A stretch of 11,294 nucleotides of DNA from Planctomycetota bacterium (GTDB lineage: Bacteria > Planctomycetota > Phycisphaerae > Sedimentisphaerales > Anaerohalosphaeraceae), in assembly GCA_030637065.1 (NCBI GenBank), contig DAOVVQ010000106.1, positions 1 to 11,294 of the forward strand, given 5' to 3'. The notes beneath the pieces were generated by a model. That model saw nothing but the letters and a program-made list of their open reading frames with translations. It had not been told where the DNA came from and did no database searches. The position numbers and the translations under genes were made by a program. Position 1 is the first letter of the stretch; each line of letters begins with the position of its first letter. Positions 1 to 8,106 of the stretch are shown here, one piece after another.

Positions 1-2888
1 AACCACCCCGGCGGCTTAACGCTGGTAAAACCGACACCCTTATCTTTGTTATAGGTGTAGGCCTCCACGCTGCTAAGCCGTGGGGCGCCACCAAGTTCGG
101 GTCCCCACCGCGTTTTTGGTTCGCCGCTCTTGTTCATATTAAATTCCGGCAGCCATGTCACCGGCGTCCCCTCATCGCGCCCGACAAGGATCGGCTCGTT
201 GTCGCTGTCATTGCCAAACAGCAGATAGCCCCTCGTATCCGGAAAGAACATCGGCGTGTGCCGGTTCCGCGTCCAGAAGGACTTTATGCCGTAGGTGGTC
301 TTTTCATCGAAGACCAGCAACTGACCGCTGTTAGAGGCCTGGTTGGCTAAGTAAAAGCCCGGCCAGATATTACTGTGCATCCAGAAGGCCCGGTTGTACC
401 AATCGCCGTCGAGAAAACCGGCTGTGCTGAATACGCGGCGCCCCAGCTTGCGGTCGCCCAGAAGAGATTCGGTTTTGGCCGGGGCGGGCCGGAGCTTTTT
501 ATCGAATCTAAGCTGCATGATATAGATCGATTCGCCGTCGCTTACCAGCACATCGTTTCGCGACCCCTCGCTCCAGAATGAATGGCCGAAATCGATCGCA
601 TGGTCCTCATAAGGCCCAAGCTCCTGATGCTGATAGACGACCTTTCCGGTCGAAGGCTCGATGGCATAGAGGTACAAGCCGCCGTCGAGGTAGGTCGAGC
701 GACCGGCTGAGACGTAGGCAAGACCGTCTAAGATGAGCACCGAGCCGTTCAGCGGCCATGCTGATTCGAGCTGGCCGAACGACTGGATCAATCGCCGATG
801 CGGAGCGGCCCGGAACTTCCACATAAGCCCGCCGTCGCTTTGACGCAGACAATAAACATTACCGTCGCCGCACCCGAAGAGGACAAGGCCCTTATAAAGT
901 GTCGGCGACGAATCGACCCTGCCGCCAACCGTAAAACTCCAGAATTTTTTGCCCGTGTCGGTGTTTACCGCATAGACGGTGTGCGTATCGCCCGACGCGA
1001 TAAAGAGCTTATTGCCCGAGACGACCGGCTGGGTGATGGATCCGTCGAGCTTAAGCTGCCACGAACTTGTCAGCCTCGACGAAACCTTAACCGGAGCCGA
1101 ACCACTGCGAAGAGAGTCATGGCGATAGGCGGGCCACTGCGGCTTTTCATGATCACCGGCGTCCCTGCCGTAATACGGGCCTTTGTGCAGACGTTTGTTT
1201 GCCGGCTCAACTTCGGGAAAGTCTCTTGCCGCGATAACGGCATTTAGGCCGAGGAGCTTTACCCCCGGCGAGCAGAAGCACTGATCCGGCGGGACATATG
1301 TCATCCCGTTTGCCGGCATGATCCCCATCCCACACGACCCGCGGAGCCAGTTATTTCGCGAATGGCTGTCATCTGTCAGGGCGAGAAACTCCAGCCCCTC
1401 CATCGCCCCGATGATATAACGGCTCGTGGCCTTGTTCGGGTAGCATCGATGGTGATGCTGCGGACTCCACAAATTCTCAACACCCAGAGGCTCGAGCTTC
1501 TCGCCCGTATTAAAATCAAACCGCTCGCCCCTGTAGCCGGCCCAGATCGTATCGTCAATAATATAATAACCGGCAAAGTAACCAGAACTGGTCTTGACCT
1601 TAATCTTGCCGTCGCCCTTCTTATTGCACCATATACTCCTGCCGCTGTCCAGAGAGAGGACCTGCATATTGGATCCGGCTACCGAAAGAACCTTGCCGTC
1701 GGATATCTTCAGATCCCCAGCCACCTCAAGTTTGGAGGTCCATATATACCTGCCGGTCTTCAGGTCAACGGAATACAGCCTCTGCTCATTGTTATGATAC
1801 AGGAGGCTCCTGCCGCCGGCGACGATCGATGCGGTGTCGGAAACCTTCTTCTTCCAGAGCTTTCTGCCGCTGGCAGCGTCATAGCCGCAAATGCCGTCGG
1901 TTAATTGAACGCACAGGACGCCATCGCAGAGCAGCAGTTTCTTAGGATTATCCGACCCGTCGCAAACCGCGATCACCGAACCGCGGGCCGCATCAATAAT
2001 GCTTACCGGCGCCGTATTGCCAAGGGTAAAGTAAAGTCGCCTGGAATCGGCAACCATCCGCCTTAGATAATCCGGCGGATACTTGGTCCTGAGCCCCCCG
2101 GTCTTTATCCATTCATAGCCCGGATACTCCTCCTTAAGGCTGCTCCTAAACGTCTGCCACCCCCAGTTCGGTAGCGGCATCTTCCAGAGTTGTATCCCGT
2201 TAAAGGCATCGCGGGCGATCAGCGACCACTTCTCCGGCATCCGCGAATCCGATATCCCGATCGGCCCTTCGTCGAGCGTGTAGAAGAGCCGCCCGCCGGC
2301 TGTGACCATCGAGGTTATGCCGGATGGCTCTTCATGTGTCCGAAGCCACCGAGGACCCGCCACCCACTGCAAATGCCGCGGAGGACCGACGACAGTATCA
2401 GCGGCAACGGCATTATTCTCCGGACCGTGCTCGAAATGGCTCCACTGATCGATCTCGCCGGGGATCGGTTTTACGACCTTTCGCCCGTTAATAAGGGCGA
2501 CGCCGTTGGGAACCAGAACCCTCAGGATCTCACGACGAGGCATCTTGATCTGCGGGCTGTCAACGATGACCAGATTCACAAGATTTTCGGCGTAGGGCAG
2601 CGTCTCACCGTCGAAGAGGTCGACCGATATCTTGCCATAGAGCCCCTCGGACAGGAGCCGTTTACGGGCGCTGTCGACCCTGGCTGGGTCGGTTTCCAGA
2701 CCGTGAAGAATGTACCCGTCACCCGCTCCAAGACCGGCGAGCAGCCTGCCGCCGCCGCATCCGACATGAACGATCAATCCGCCTCGAACACCGGTTTGGT
2801 CAAGAATCCCATCAGCCTTTCCCGCACCCGCCGGGCAGGAAAACAAAACCGCAAACAATCCAAGAATAACGATCAGCCTGTCTCTCAT
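1..2888 (-). CDS. Exported methyltransferase-like/PQQ-like beta-propeller fusion protein (partial, C-terminus outside window)
   Basis: The frame is open from the ATG at 2888 to the left edge, about 962 codons with no stop. AAGGAG lies 6 nt upstream. Residues 1-23 form a signal peptide (charged MRDR, hydrophobic core, PAGAG). LFSC-18 is only a poor lipobox. Residues 36-135 resemble a class I SAM methyltransferase: glycine loop HVGCGGG (41-47), acidic GLETD (63-67) and a DSP-PR-EILRVLVPNGVALI end. A linker EIDQWSHFEHG (145-155) leads into a long propeller with PQQ-like repeats such as YDAASGRKLW, YSVDLKTGRYIW and VYAVNTDTGKKFW. A central cysteine-rich stretch (C519, then NGMTYVPPDQCFC ending at C539) matches what I recall of a planctomycete propeller family. 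There PPH is usual; here it is PPD. No CXXCH haem motif was seen. Its catalytic activity is unknown, because SAM is not expected outside the cytoplasm. The architecture is clear; the role is not. Confidence 0.9.
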   Translation of the reverse strand, partial: MRDRLIVILGLFAVLFSCPAGAGKADGILDQTGVRGGLIVHVGCGGGRLLAGLGAGDGYILHGLETDPARVDSARKRLLSEGLYGKISVDLFDGETLPYAENLVNLVIVDSPQIKMPRREILRVLVPNGVALINGRKVVKPIPGEIDQWSHFEHGPENNAVAADTVVGPPRHLQWVAGPRWLRTHEEPSGITSMVTAGGRLFYTLDEGPIGISDSRMPEKWSLIARDAFNGIQLWKMPLPNWGWQTFRSSLKEEYPGYEWIKTGGLRTKYPPDYLRRMVADSRRLYFTLGNTAPVSIIDAARGSVIAVCDGSDNPKKLLLCDGVLCVQLTDGICGYDAASGRKLWKKKVSDTASIVAGGRSLLYHNNEQRLYSVDLKTGRYIWTSKLEVAGDLKISDGKVLSVAGSNMQVLSLDSGRSIWCNKKGDGKIKVKTSSGYFAGYYIIDDTIWAGYRGERFDFNTGEKLEPLGVENLWSPQHHHRCYPNKATSRYIIGAMEGLEFLALTDDSHSRNNWLRGSCGMGIMPANGMTYVPPDQCFCSPGVKLLGLNAVIAARDFPEVEPANKRLHKGPYYGRDAGDHEKPQWPAYRHDSLRSGSAPVKVSSRLTSSWQLKLDGSITQPVVSGNKLFIASGDTHTVYAVNTDTGKKFWSFTVGGRVDSSPTLYKGLVLFGCGDGNVYCLRQSDGGLMWKFRAAPHRRLIQSFGQLESAWPLNGSVLILDGLAYVSAGRSTYLDGGLYLYAIEPSTGKVVYQHQELGPYEDHAIDFGHSFWSEGSRNDVLVSDGESIYIMQLRFDKKLRPAPAKTESLLGDRKLGRRVFSTAGFLDGDWYNRAFWMHSNIWPGFYLANQASNSGQLLVFDEKTTYGIKSFWTRNRHTPMFFPDTRGYLLFGNDSDNEPILVGRDEGTPVTWLPEFNMNKSGEPKTRWGPELGGAPRLSSVEAYTYNKDKGVGFTSVKPPGW

Positions 2889-2911
2889 ACCAATCTCCTT
2901 GACGTAAATAT

Positions 2912-2924
2912 CGCTAAAATTATA
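2912..2924 (-). promoter_or_regulatory. Candidate -10 box for the methyltransferase/propeller gene
   Basis: A perfect TATAAT on the minus strand occupies 2919-2924, about 30 nt upstream of the ATG at 2888. The predicted start near 2912 gives a short leader holding the AAGGAG ribosome site. No good -35 box lies 16-18 nt upstream (TTTTTC at best), so it may be weak or activator dependent. It sits in the 91-nt gap after the stop of the preceding gene. Readthrough from that gene remains possible, since the AAAAGGCCTTTT palindrome in the gap makes a poor terminator. Confidence 0.4.
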
Positions 2925-2979
2925 CCGGTGCATAGCCCAACGAAAAAGGCCTTTTCACCCCAGCCGATTTACCTGCAAC

Positions 2980-4698
2980 TCAACCGCCTTCCTTCAGGGC
3001 ATACAAATGGTCTCTCAGCACCGTGTAGACCACACCGTTGGCGGCGATCGGGGCACACTCGCTCCCCTGCCGGCAACTAAACAGCACCTCTTTCTTCTTG
3101 CCCTCCGCCAGTATCCAGAAGGAAAGCTTCGTATTTAAGTATATCTTGCCGTCGGCGATCAGCGGGCTGCCCCACGTCTCGTGTTTCGTATCGTGGATCC
3201 AGTATTGCCTGCCCGTCGCAGCGTCCAGGCAATAAAGCCGCCCCTCAAGGTCCGCCGCATACACCAACCCGCCGGCAACCGAGACCGTGCATATCGTCCG
3301 TCCGATCTTGTTGTATGTCCAAATCCGCCCCGATTTCGTAATGTCGCCCGCCTTCGTCGCGTCGATACAATGCAGCATCCCGGCCCCATAGCCGTGAGCG
3401 GGGTCCTGGCCGATCGGGATATACACGCGATTGTCGTGAAAGACCGGCGTGGCGATGATCTGGCTGGGGCCGACGTAATCGCCGTCACCGGAATTAAACC
3501 CCGTCGTATCCTGTCGCCTTCTTCGCAGGTTCCTGAATTTCCGCACATCCCCGTTGTAATAGGGGATCTCTTTACCATCGCGGAACCGGTATCGCGGCGG
3601 GTTGCAGTCATACGACCAGGCGGTTTTCAGACGCCCCGGCCCATCGCCGCTCTTTAGCCCCGCTCGTGAAAACGCCTCAAAAGCGTAACAAACCCCGTCG
3701 CCGCCGCCCAACAGGATCAGCGTCTTACCGCCAACCTTCCCAATAGAAGGCGAGGACCACTGCGTATGCCAGATATCCCTGCCAATGTCCAGATCGTCGA
3801 CCGCCAGCAGCCTCCCCGTCTGCGCATCCAGCGCAATAAAACTCGGCGCATCCGGCTTTAGCAGCCCAGCCGGGTGATCCTTACCCACACCGTTCGACGT
3901 GCTCGTGTACACCACGCCGTCATGAACGATCATCGAGCAGCTCGCCACATCGTGAGGAGCGACCGACAACTCCCGCGGGATATCGTACCGCCAGATAATA
4001 TCGCCGTCAGCCTCCGTAAGTTTGACCGGATCCTTGCCGGCACCAGCCATAAACCGGGCCTCATCCTTAAACGGCCCGTCATTGCCGTTAGCCATCCCCT
4101 CTATGTCCAGGCACAAAACATCGTCGCCGTTACTGACCACATATAACCGGTCGCCCTCGACCGTAGGCGACGAGCAGATCCCCCATCTCTGCTGGGTCAT
4201 CACCGTATTTTCGGGAAATCCATCCTGCCGCTCCGGAGTCACCAGCCGCCAGATCACCCGGCCCGTCGCCTCTTCCATGCACACAACCACCCCACCGATC
4301 ACCTTCGAAAAACGCTTATCGCCGCGGACAGCTTCAATGCTCGTCCCTGCGAAAACCTTCCCCTTAGAGACCGTCGGGCATCCGTACACCGCCATCCCAA
4401 GACGAGCCGACCATTTAACATTACGCCCGGTCTCAGAGCCATCTTCCCCGCTCGGATCAAAACTCGCGGGCAAACCAACCTCCACCGAGGCATTTCGACC
4501 ACCAGGCCCCATCCACACAGGCCAATCCGCCGCCAACACCTCCGCAGGCAAAAGCCACCCCCCTGCCGCCAAAAGGAAAACCAATGTAACCGGAAAGTTC
4601 ACCCCCAACCATCCTGCCCTCGGCCCCCCCGCTCCCAAGCCGACGCCTCGCCTGAATAACGGGACAAAGAATAGTCTCACCGTTCTGTGTATTTTCAC
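2980..4698 (-). CDS. Secreted PQQ-like beta-propeller repeat protein
   Basis: The frame is open upstream to an ATG at 4851, but that start would lie upstream of a good promoter (4743-4771) and inside a repeat. A GTG at 4698, preceded by AAAGG at 9 nt, is preferred. GTG at 4680 and 4602 are alternatives. From 4698 the product is 572 residues. A hydrophobic segment (VTLVFLLAAGGWLL) followed by VLAAD is a signal peptide with a long basic n-region. The mature protein opens with DWPVWMGPGGRNAS, a common opening of planctomycete PQQ-like propellers. Propeller blades recur throughout, for example LYVVSNGDDVLCLDIEG, FIALDAQTGRLLAVDD and LYCLDAATGRQYWIHD near the C-terminus. No haem or catalytic motif is visible, so it may be a binding or scaffold protein rather than a dehydrogenase. 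It lies between the fucosidase operon and the larger propeller gene, all in one direction. Confidence 0.88.
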   Translation of the reverse strand: MKIHRTVRLFFVPLFRRGVGLGAGGPRAGWLGVNFPVTLVFLLAAGGWLLPAEVLAADWPVWMGPGGRNASVEVGLPASFDPSGEDGSETGRNVKWSARLGMAVYGCPTVSKGKVFAGTSIEAVRGDKRFSKVIGGVVVCMEEATGRVIWRLVTPERQDGFPENTVMTQQRWGICSSPTVEGDRLYVVSNGDDVLCLDIEGMANGNDGPFKDEARFMAGAGKDPVKLTEADGDIIWRYDIPRELSVAPHDVASCSMIVHDGVVYTSTSNGVGKDHPAGLLKPDAPSFIALDAQTGRLLAVDDLDIGRDIWHTQWSSPSIGKVGGKTLILLGGGDGVCYAFEAFSRAGLKSGDGPGRLKTAWSYDCNPPRYRFRDGKEIPYYNGDVRKFRNLRRRRQDTTGFNSGDGDYVGPSQIIATPVFHDNRVYIPIGQDPAHGYGAGMLHCIDATKAGDITKSGRIWTYNKIGRTICTVSVAGGLVYAADLEGRLYCLDAATGRQYWIHDTKHETWGSPLIADGKIYLNTKLSFWILAEGKKKEVLFSCRQGSECAPIAANGVVYTVLRDHLYALKEGG

Positions 4699-4742
4699 GC
4701 GTAACTGCCTTTCCGCCGGATCGCAATTGAAATGGACAACAA

Positions 4743-4771
4743 AGTATACCACAGCAAAGACTGATATGCAA
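4743..4771 (-). promoter_or_regulatory. Sigma70-type promoter with extended -10 for the propeller gene
   Basis: On the minus strand TTGCAT (4766-4771) is separated by 17 nt from TATACT (4743-4748). The -10 is preceded by TG at the extended position (TGGTATACT). Transcription would begin near 4735, which favours a start codon at 4698 or later for the downstream gene. The -10 matches the consensus at 5 of 6 positions and the -35 at 3 of 6. Confidence 0.55.
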
Positions 4772-4779
4772 GCAACCCC

Positions 4780-4857
4780 AAATAAACGTACCGGGTACAA
4801 TAAATTCTCACAAATAAATGTACCCGGTACATTAAATTCTCGGTACAACAAATTCTC
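4780..4857. repeat. Tandem repeat with GTACC-N-GGTAC palindromes
   Basis: Two 30-nt units (4780-4809 and 4812-4841) differ at three positions. A half unit (4842-4857) repeats the GGTACA-N2-AAATTCTC end. Each full unit carries an odd-centre palindrome (GTACCGGGTAC or GTACCCGGTAC). The half unit and part of the second unit encode the last residues and the TAA stop of the barrel gene. The array separates that gene from the next promoter. It looks like a REP-type dispersed element; copies elsewhere in the genome cannot be checked here. Confidence 0.8.
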
Positions 4858-6574
4858 CCAGCAGCATTTTCCCGCTATTCGCCGGCAGATCGACAGACCG
4901 AACCTTCTTTCCCGTCGCCGGATCGATAAGCGGCGGATCGATCACGATACCATTGTCGCTACCGCCTGACGGATTGACGATGACCAGTCCGTTGGAAAAC
5001 CTGCGCCAATACGACACATGGCCTGCCGCGCGATAGCCCTCCAGCTCCTTCTTCGTCTCAGCCGGCTCGCCGATCGGCCAGTAATAATGCGGGTAGATCT
5101 TCACACGCCGCTGTCGGCCCTGCCCGCCAAACGCCGGACGGCCCAACATGGCTGGGGCGTCCTTCTCGACCGCCAACAGGAACGAAGCATAGGCATAAAG
5201 CTCATACGCCTGACGCATCTCGTCGCCATAAACCTCAAACAATCGCGTCTTCCACCCAGCCTGCGTCATCATCGGCGCAGCACACAGACCGTCCTGATAC
5301 GCATCCATCAGGATCCCAACCTGAACCCGCCAGCCGTCGGCGTCTACCATAGTAGGCCCGCGCCGCGAGCTTTTGTCGCGAAGAAAACTATCGAACTGCT
5401 CATTCCCTATCCCGCCGACAAATCCCTCCATGCAATAGGCATCCAGCCCACGCGGCTTAACCTCGGTACTCATCATGTAACGCTTACGATCCCCCATTTG
5501 CGGATAATAGCCCGGCCCAATATTGTTCGCGCAGATCATCGGAACATAGCCCAATTCCCGCTCGAGTTCCCGATAGGCCCGAGTCAGCCCGATCTCGCAA
5601 TACTCCCGATGATCGTTGTAGTCGTAAGGCCTATTCTCACGGAAATTCCACACGCGACGGTGATAACTCGCCTCACCCCAGCCCTCCATAACCCCCTCGT
5701 CGGACCGTCTGTGCGTGCGTTTCGAATTGACATTCTTTGCAAAAACATCGACAGCGCCAAAAGAAATCGACCCCAGACAGTCGATCCACACACCGTCATA
5801 ACCTCTCCCAACCCGCTCCAACGTCAAATCGCGAAGCATGTCCCAACGCAGCGTCGAAGCCGGATCGGCAATGTAACAAAGCCAACCCTCCCTGTTAACG
5901 AATTCACCCTTAGGATCGCCGGGAACACCGTTGGAACTGTAAGTCGGATGACAGACCGCCTCGCCGGCCTCGTGAGCTATAGCCTCAGTCCCGTCAAACC
6001 CGCGAGTAACGGTAGCCGCAAGCGTCTCGGCATCGAAATCCTCGATCCGCATCAGCTCATCGCCAATGCGAAGCCAGGTAACATAGTTAGCCCCAGCCGG
6101 TCTCGACCGATCCGTCGATGAAATATCACCCTCGATAGTGCTCGCCCGCAAACGAGGCGGATAGTCATCGAAAAACGCCTTGATCCCAATACGCCGCTGG
6201 CCGGCGCCAATATCACGCGTCAGAAAGCCAACCAGATAGTATTCAAGATCGCCCCTCCTCCCCTCCGCATACGGCTGCATATCGGACCCGCCAATATTCC
6301 AGGTATTGATGTAATCCAGAACCCGGAACTTAGGATTGATCTCACGCATCCTGTCCATCTGCTCTTGAGAAAACTTGCCGTAAACAAACGAAAACTGAGT
6401 AGCAAGCCCCCTCAAATCCTCGTCCGAAACCCCACTATTATCGCCCGAAGCAATAGCATAAAGCGTATAAGCAGGCACCCCTGAATTAAAGGGGTCAGAC
6501 ACCTTTTCCGCCCCAGACCCCCAGCCCACCGCAACAGACATTACAACAACGAAAACCGCCCAACCCTTTAACAT
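4832..6574 (-). CDS. Secreted putative glycoside hydrolase-like (beta/alpha)8 barrel protein
   Basis: This 580-residue protein starts at the ATG at 6574, with AGGAG about 10 nt upstream overlapping the stop of the fucosidase gene. Residues 1-22 are a signal peptide. Segments typical of a TIM-barrel glycosidase follow: FSFVYGKFS, NPKFRVLDYINTW, GIKAFFDDYPPRL (130-142), RGYDGVWIDCLG (near 260), VPMICANN, STEVKPRGLDAYCMEGFVGG, and a C-terminal beta region with FSNGLVIVNPSGG. The Asp in GVWIDCLG and the Glu in CMEGF are the best catalytic candidates. This resembles hypothetical glycosyl hydrolase families such as GHL15, but I assign no EC number. Residues about 160-210 form an insert with the pattern RG-x2-GT-x3-H. 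The 5' end carries a REP-like palindrome and the 3' end comes from a tandem repeat. It follows the GH29 gene by 13 nt, so shared transcription and a role in the same glycan are likely. Confidence 0.8.
   Translation of the reverse strand: MLKGWAVFVVVMSVAVGWGSGAEKVSDPFNSGVPAYTLYAIASGDNSGVSDEDLRGLATQFSFVYGKFSQEQMDRMREINPKFRVLDYINTWNIGGSDMQPYAEGRRGDLEYYLVGFLTRDIGAGQRRIGIKAFFDDYPPRLRASTIEGDISSTDRSRPAGANYVTWLRIGDELMRIEDFDAETLAATVTRGFDGTEAIAHEAGEAVCHPTYSSNGVPGDPKGEFVNREGWLCYIADPASTLRWDMLRDLTLERVGRGYDGVWIDCLGSISFGAVDVFAKNVNSKRTHRRSDEGVMEGWGEASYHRRVWNFRENRPYDYNDHREYCEIGLTRAYRELERELGYVPMICANNIGPGYYPQMGDRKRYMMSTEVKPRGLDAYCMEGFVGGIGNEQFDSFLRDKSSRRGPTMVDADGWRVQVGILMDAYQDGLCAAPMMTQAGWKTRLFEVYGDEMRQAYELYAYASFLLAVEKDAPAMLGRPAFGGQGRQRRVKIYPHYYWPIGEPAETKKELEGYRAAGHVSYWRRFSNGLVIVNPSGGSDNGIVIDPPLIDPATGKKVRSVDLPANSGKMLLGEFVVPRI
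6488..6507. repeat. REP-like palindrome (GGTGTCTGACCCC type) inside a coding region
   Basis: AAAGGGGTCAGACACCTTTT is a 9-bp inverted repeat around a central A with one mismatch. On the minus strand it reads AAAAGGTGTCTGACCCC and so on. From memory, this motif recurs in many bacterial genomes in connection with REP-associated transposases. Here it is translated in frame as EKVSDPF (residues 23-29), directly after the predicted signal peptide cleavage site of the barrel protein. It is not an obvious part of the fold. Confidence 0.55.
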
Positions 6575-6587
6575 TCGATATTCACTC

Positions 6588-8063
6588 CTATTTAACCAAA
6601 ACCTTCAGTACACAGGCGTAATCGCAGGGCCGTTCCTCCGGCAGCGTCACGACCAAGCCGCCTTCTTTGCGCGAGTATTTAAGTTTCCCTTTACCACCCA
6701 GCATCGTCACAGCCGATATCTCACCCGAGAGCAGCTTCGACTCCGACCCCATCGACTCAATAGTGACCTTCTCACCCGGCTGAGCAAGACAGATCGCATA
6801 CACCGCCCCATCCTTCGTCGTAAACCGTATATCCTGCCCCGTATAATCCTCCTGCCGCCTGACCCTCGTCCCGCCGGCAACCTTCGTCGGCCCTTCGCCA
6901 CTGACCGCCCACGGACGCGTCCCGTAGATCCCCTCGCCGTTAACCCTGAGCCACCTGCCCATATCCAGCAGCACCCCCCGCGCCTGCCCAGGTATCTCGC
7001 CGTTGGGCCTGGGCCCGACATTCAGCAGCATCACACCATTCTTACTGACGATATCCACCAGCTCATCGATCAGCCAGTCCGCCGAATAATATTTGATACC
7101 CTCAATATACCCCCACGAATTCTGATACACCGAAGTGTCCGTAAGCCACGTCCGCTCCGTGATCTCCTCGCTTCGCCCGCGCTCATAATCCAGAATACCC
7201 GTACCAAAAGGCAGATCGCTACCCTTATACGTCACACCGACCTCCTTGCCGGCCCGCGCCGCACGCCCGTAATAGTACCGCATAAAGTCCCGTTTATAAG
7301 GATCAAAATCCCCGCGCCCCCATCCGCCGTCAAACCACAAGAGGTCCGGGTCGTACTTATCGATCACCTCGACGATCCGAGCCTTCCAATCCTCAAGATA
7401 CTCCTTACTCGGCGATTCGCCCTCCTCATGGATCGGCCCATAGATACTGCTGACATACGCATACTTAGGGTCATTCGTATCGAAATCGCCCTCATGCGGA
7501 TAATAGAACCAGTTACGGGCATGGTGAAAGGACGTAACAAACTTCATCCCCCGCTTCTTTATCGCCTTCTCCAACTTGCCGACAACATCGACCATCGGCC
7601 CCATATCCGCCGAATCCCACTTCGTCAAACGGCTGTCCCACATCGCAAAACCGTCATGATGCTCGGCTGTCGGACCGGCAAACTTCGCACCCGCCTGCTC
7701 AAAAAGCTCCGCCCAATCCTCGGCATCGAACTTCTCACCCTTGAACATCGGGATAAAATCCTTATAACCAAACTCCTCCGGCGGACCAAAATGCTCCGTA
7801 TGCCAGCCGTAAAAATCCTTATTACGAAACCCATCCTTCATATACATCCCATGAGGATACCACTCAGTAGTATAAGCCGGAACCGAGTAAATACCCCAAT
7901 GAGTATATATCCCAAACTTACCATCAACAAACCACTCAGGAACAGCAACTTTAAGCGAATCCCACGAAGGATCATGATCCCGACCCGAACCATGACCATC
8001 AGCACAAAAACCAACCGCAACAAACAAAACGATCACACCAATCAAAAAACCAAACCTGCTCAT
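6588..8063 (-). CDS. Alpha-L-fucosidase, glycoside hydrolase family GH29
   Basis: The enzyme hydrolyses terminal alpha-L-fucose from glycans with retention of configuration, probably outside the cytoplasmic membrane. The start at 8063 is chosen over upstream ATGs (8171, 8078) because AAAGG lies 7 nt before it and because the longer N-terminus would be translated from a dispersed repeat. The product is 491 residues. Residues 1-21 are a Sec signal peptide (MSRFGFLIGVIVLF). GH29 motifs follow: WFVDGKFGIYTHWGIYSVPA (44-63), AEHHDGFAMWDS (133-144) and the nucleophile motif DLLWFDGGW with Asp245. NGVMLLNVGPRPNGEIP then lies near the end of the barrel. The acid/base residue varies in GH29; Glu in DYERG is a candidate only. 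A C-terminal beta-sandwich region ends the protein. It is first in an apparent operon with the barrel protein 13 nt downstream, transcribed from the candidate promoter at 8213-8241. Confidence 0.95.
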   Translation of the reverse strand: MSRFGFLIGVIVLFVAVGFCADGHGSGRDHDPSWDSLKVAVPEWFVDGKFGIYTHWGIYSVPAYTTEWYPHGMYMKDGFRNKDFYGWHTEHFGPPEEFGYKDFIPMFKGEKFDAEDWAELFEQAGAKFAGPTAEHHDGFAMWDSRLTKWDSADMGPMVDVVGKLEKAIKKRGMKFVTSFHHARNWFYYPHEGDFDTNDPKYAYVSSIYGPIHEEGESPSKEYLEDWKARIVEVIDKYDPDLLWFDGGWGRGDFDPYKRDFMRYYYGRAARAGKEVGVTYKGSDLPFGTGILDYERGRSEEITERTWLTDTSVYQNSWGYIEGIKYYSADWLIDELVDIVSKNGVMLLNVGPRPNGEIPGQARGVLLDMGRWLRVNGEGIYGTRPWAVSGEGPTKVAGGTRVRRQEDYTGQDIRFTTKDGAVYAICLAQPGEKVTIESMGSESKLLSGEISAVTMLGGKGKLKYSRKEGGLVVTLPEERPCDYACVLKVLVK

Positions 8064-8070
8064 AACCCAA

Positions 8071-8075
8071 CCTTT
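8071..8075 (-). promoter_or_regulatory. Ribosome binding site deciding the GH29 start
   Basis: AAAGG on the minus strand is 7 nt from the ATG at 8063. It overlaps an in-frame upstream ATG (8076-8078) that has no ribosome site of its own. It therefore supports the shorter protein beginning MSRFGF. Confidence 0.6.
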
Positions 8076-8106
8076 CATAAAATATGTTTTTTTAAGCCAC
8101 TCACCG

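Noticed and set aside
2942..2957. AAAAGGCCTTTT palindrome as a terminator between the two propeller genes
   Set aside because: Only four A-T pairs could form a stem around the GGCC loop, too weak for an intrinsic terminator.
2190..3080. Plus-strand reading frame of 296 codons
   Set aside because: It lies opposite two well-supported propeller genes, has no recognisable domain and is of arginine/proline-rich shadow composition. The same holds for the long plus-strand frames at 4022-4969, 5018-6121 and 7428-8267.
4699..4851. N-terminal extension of the 2980-4698 propeller to the ATG at 4851
   Set aside because: It would be translated from the tandem repeat and across a good promoter whose start site lies near 4735. 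It adds a second hydrophobic segment in front of a normal signal peptide.
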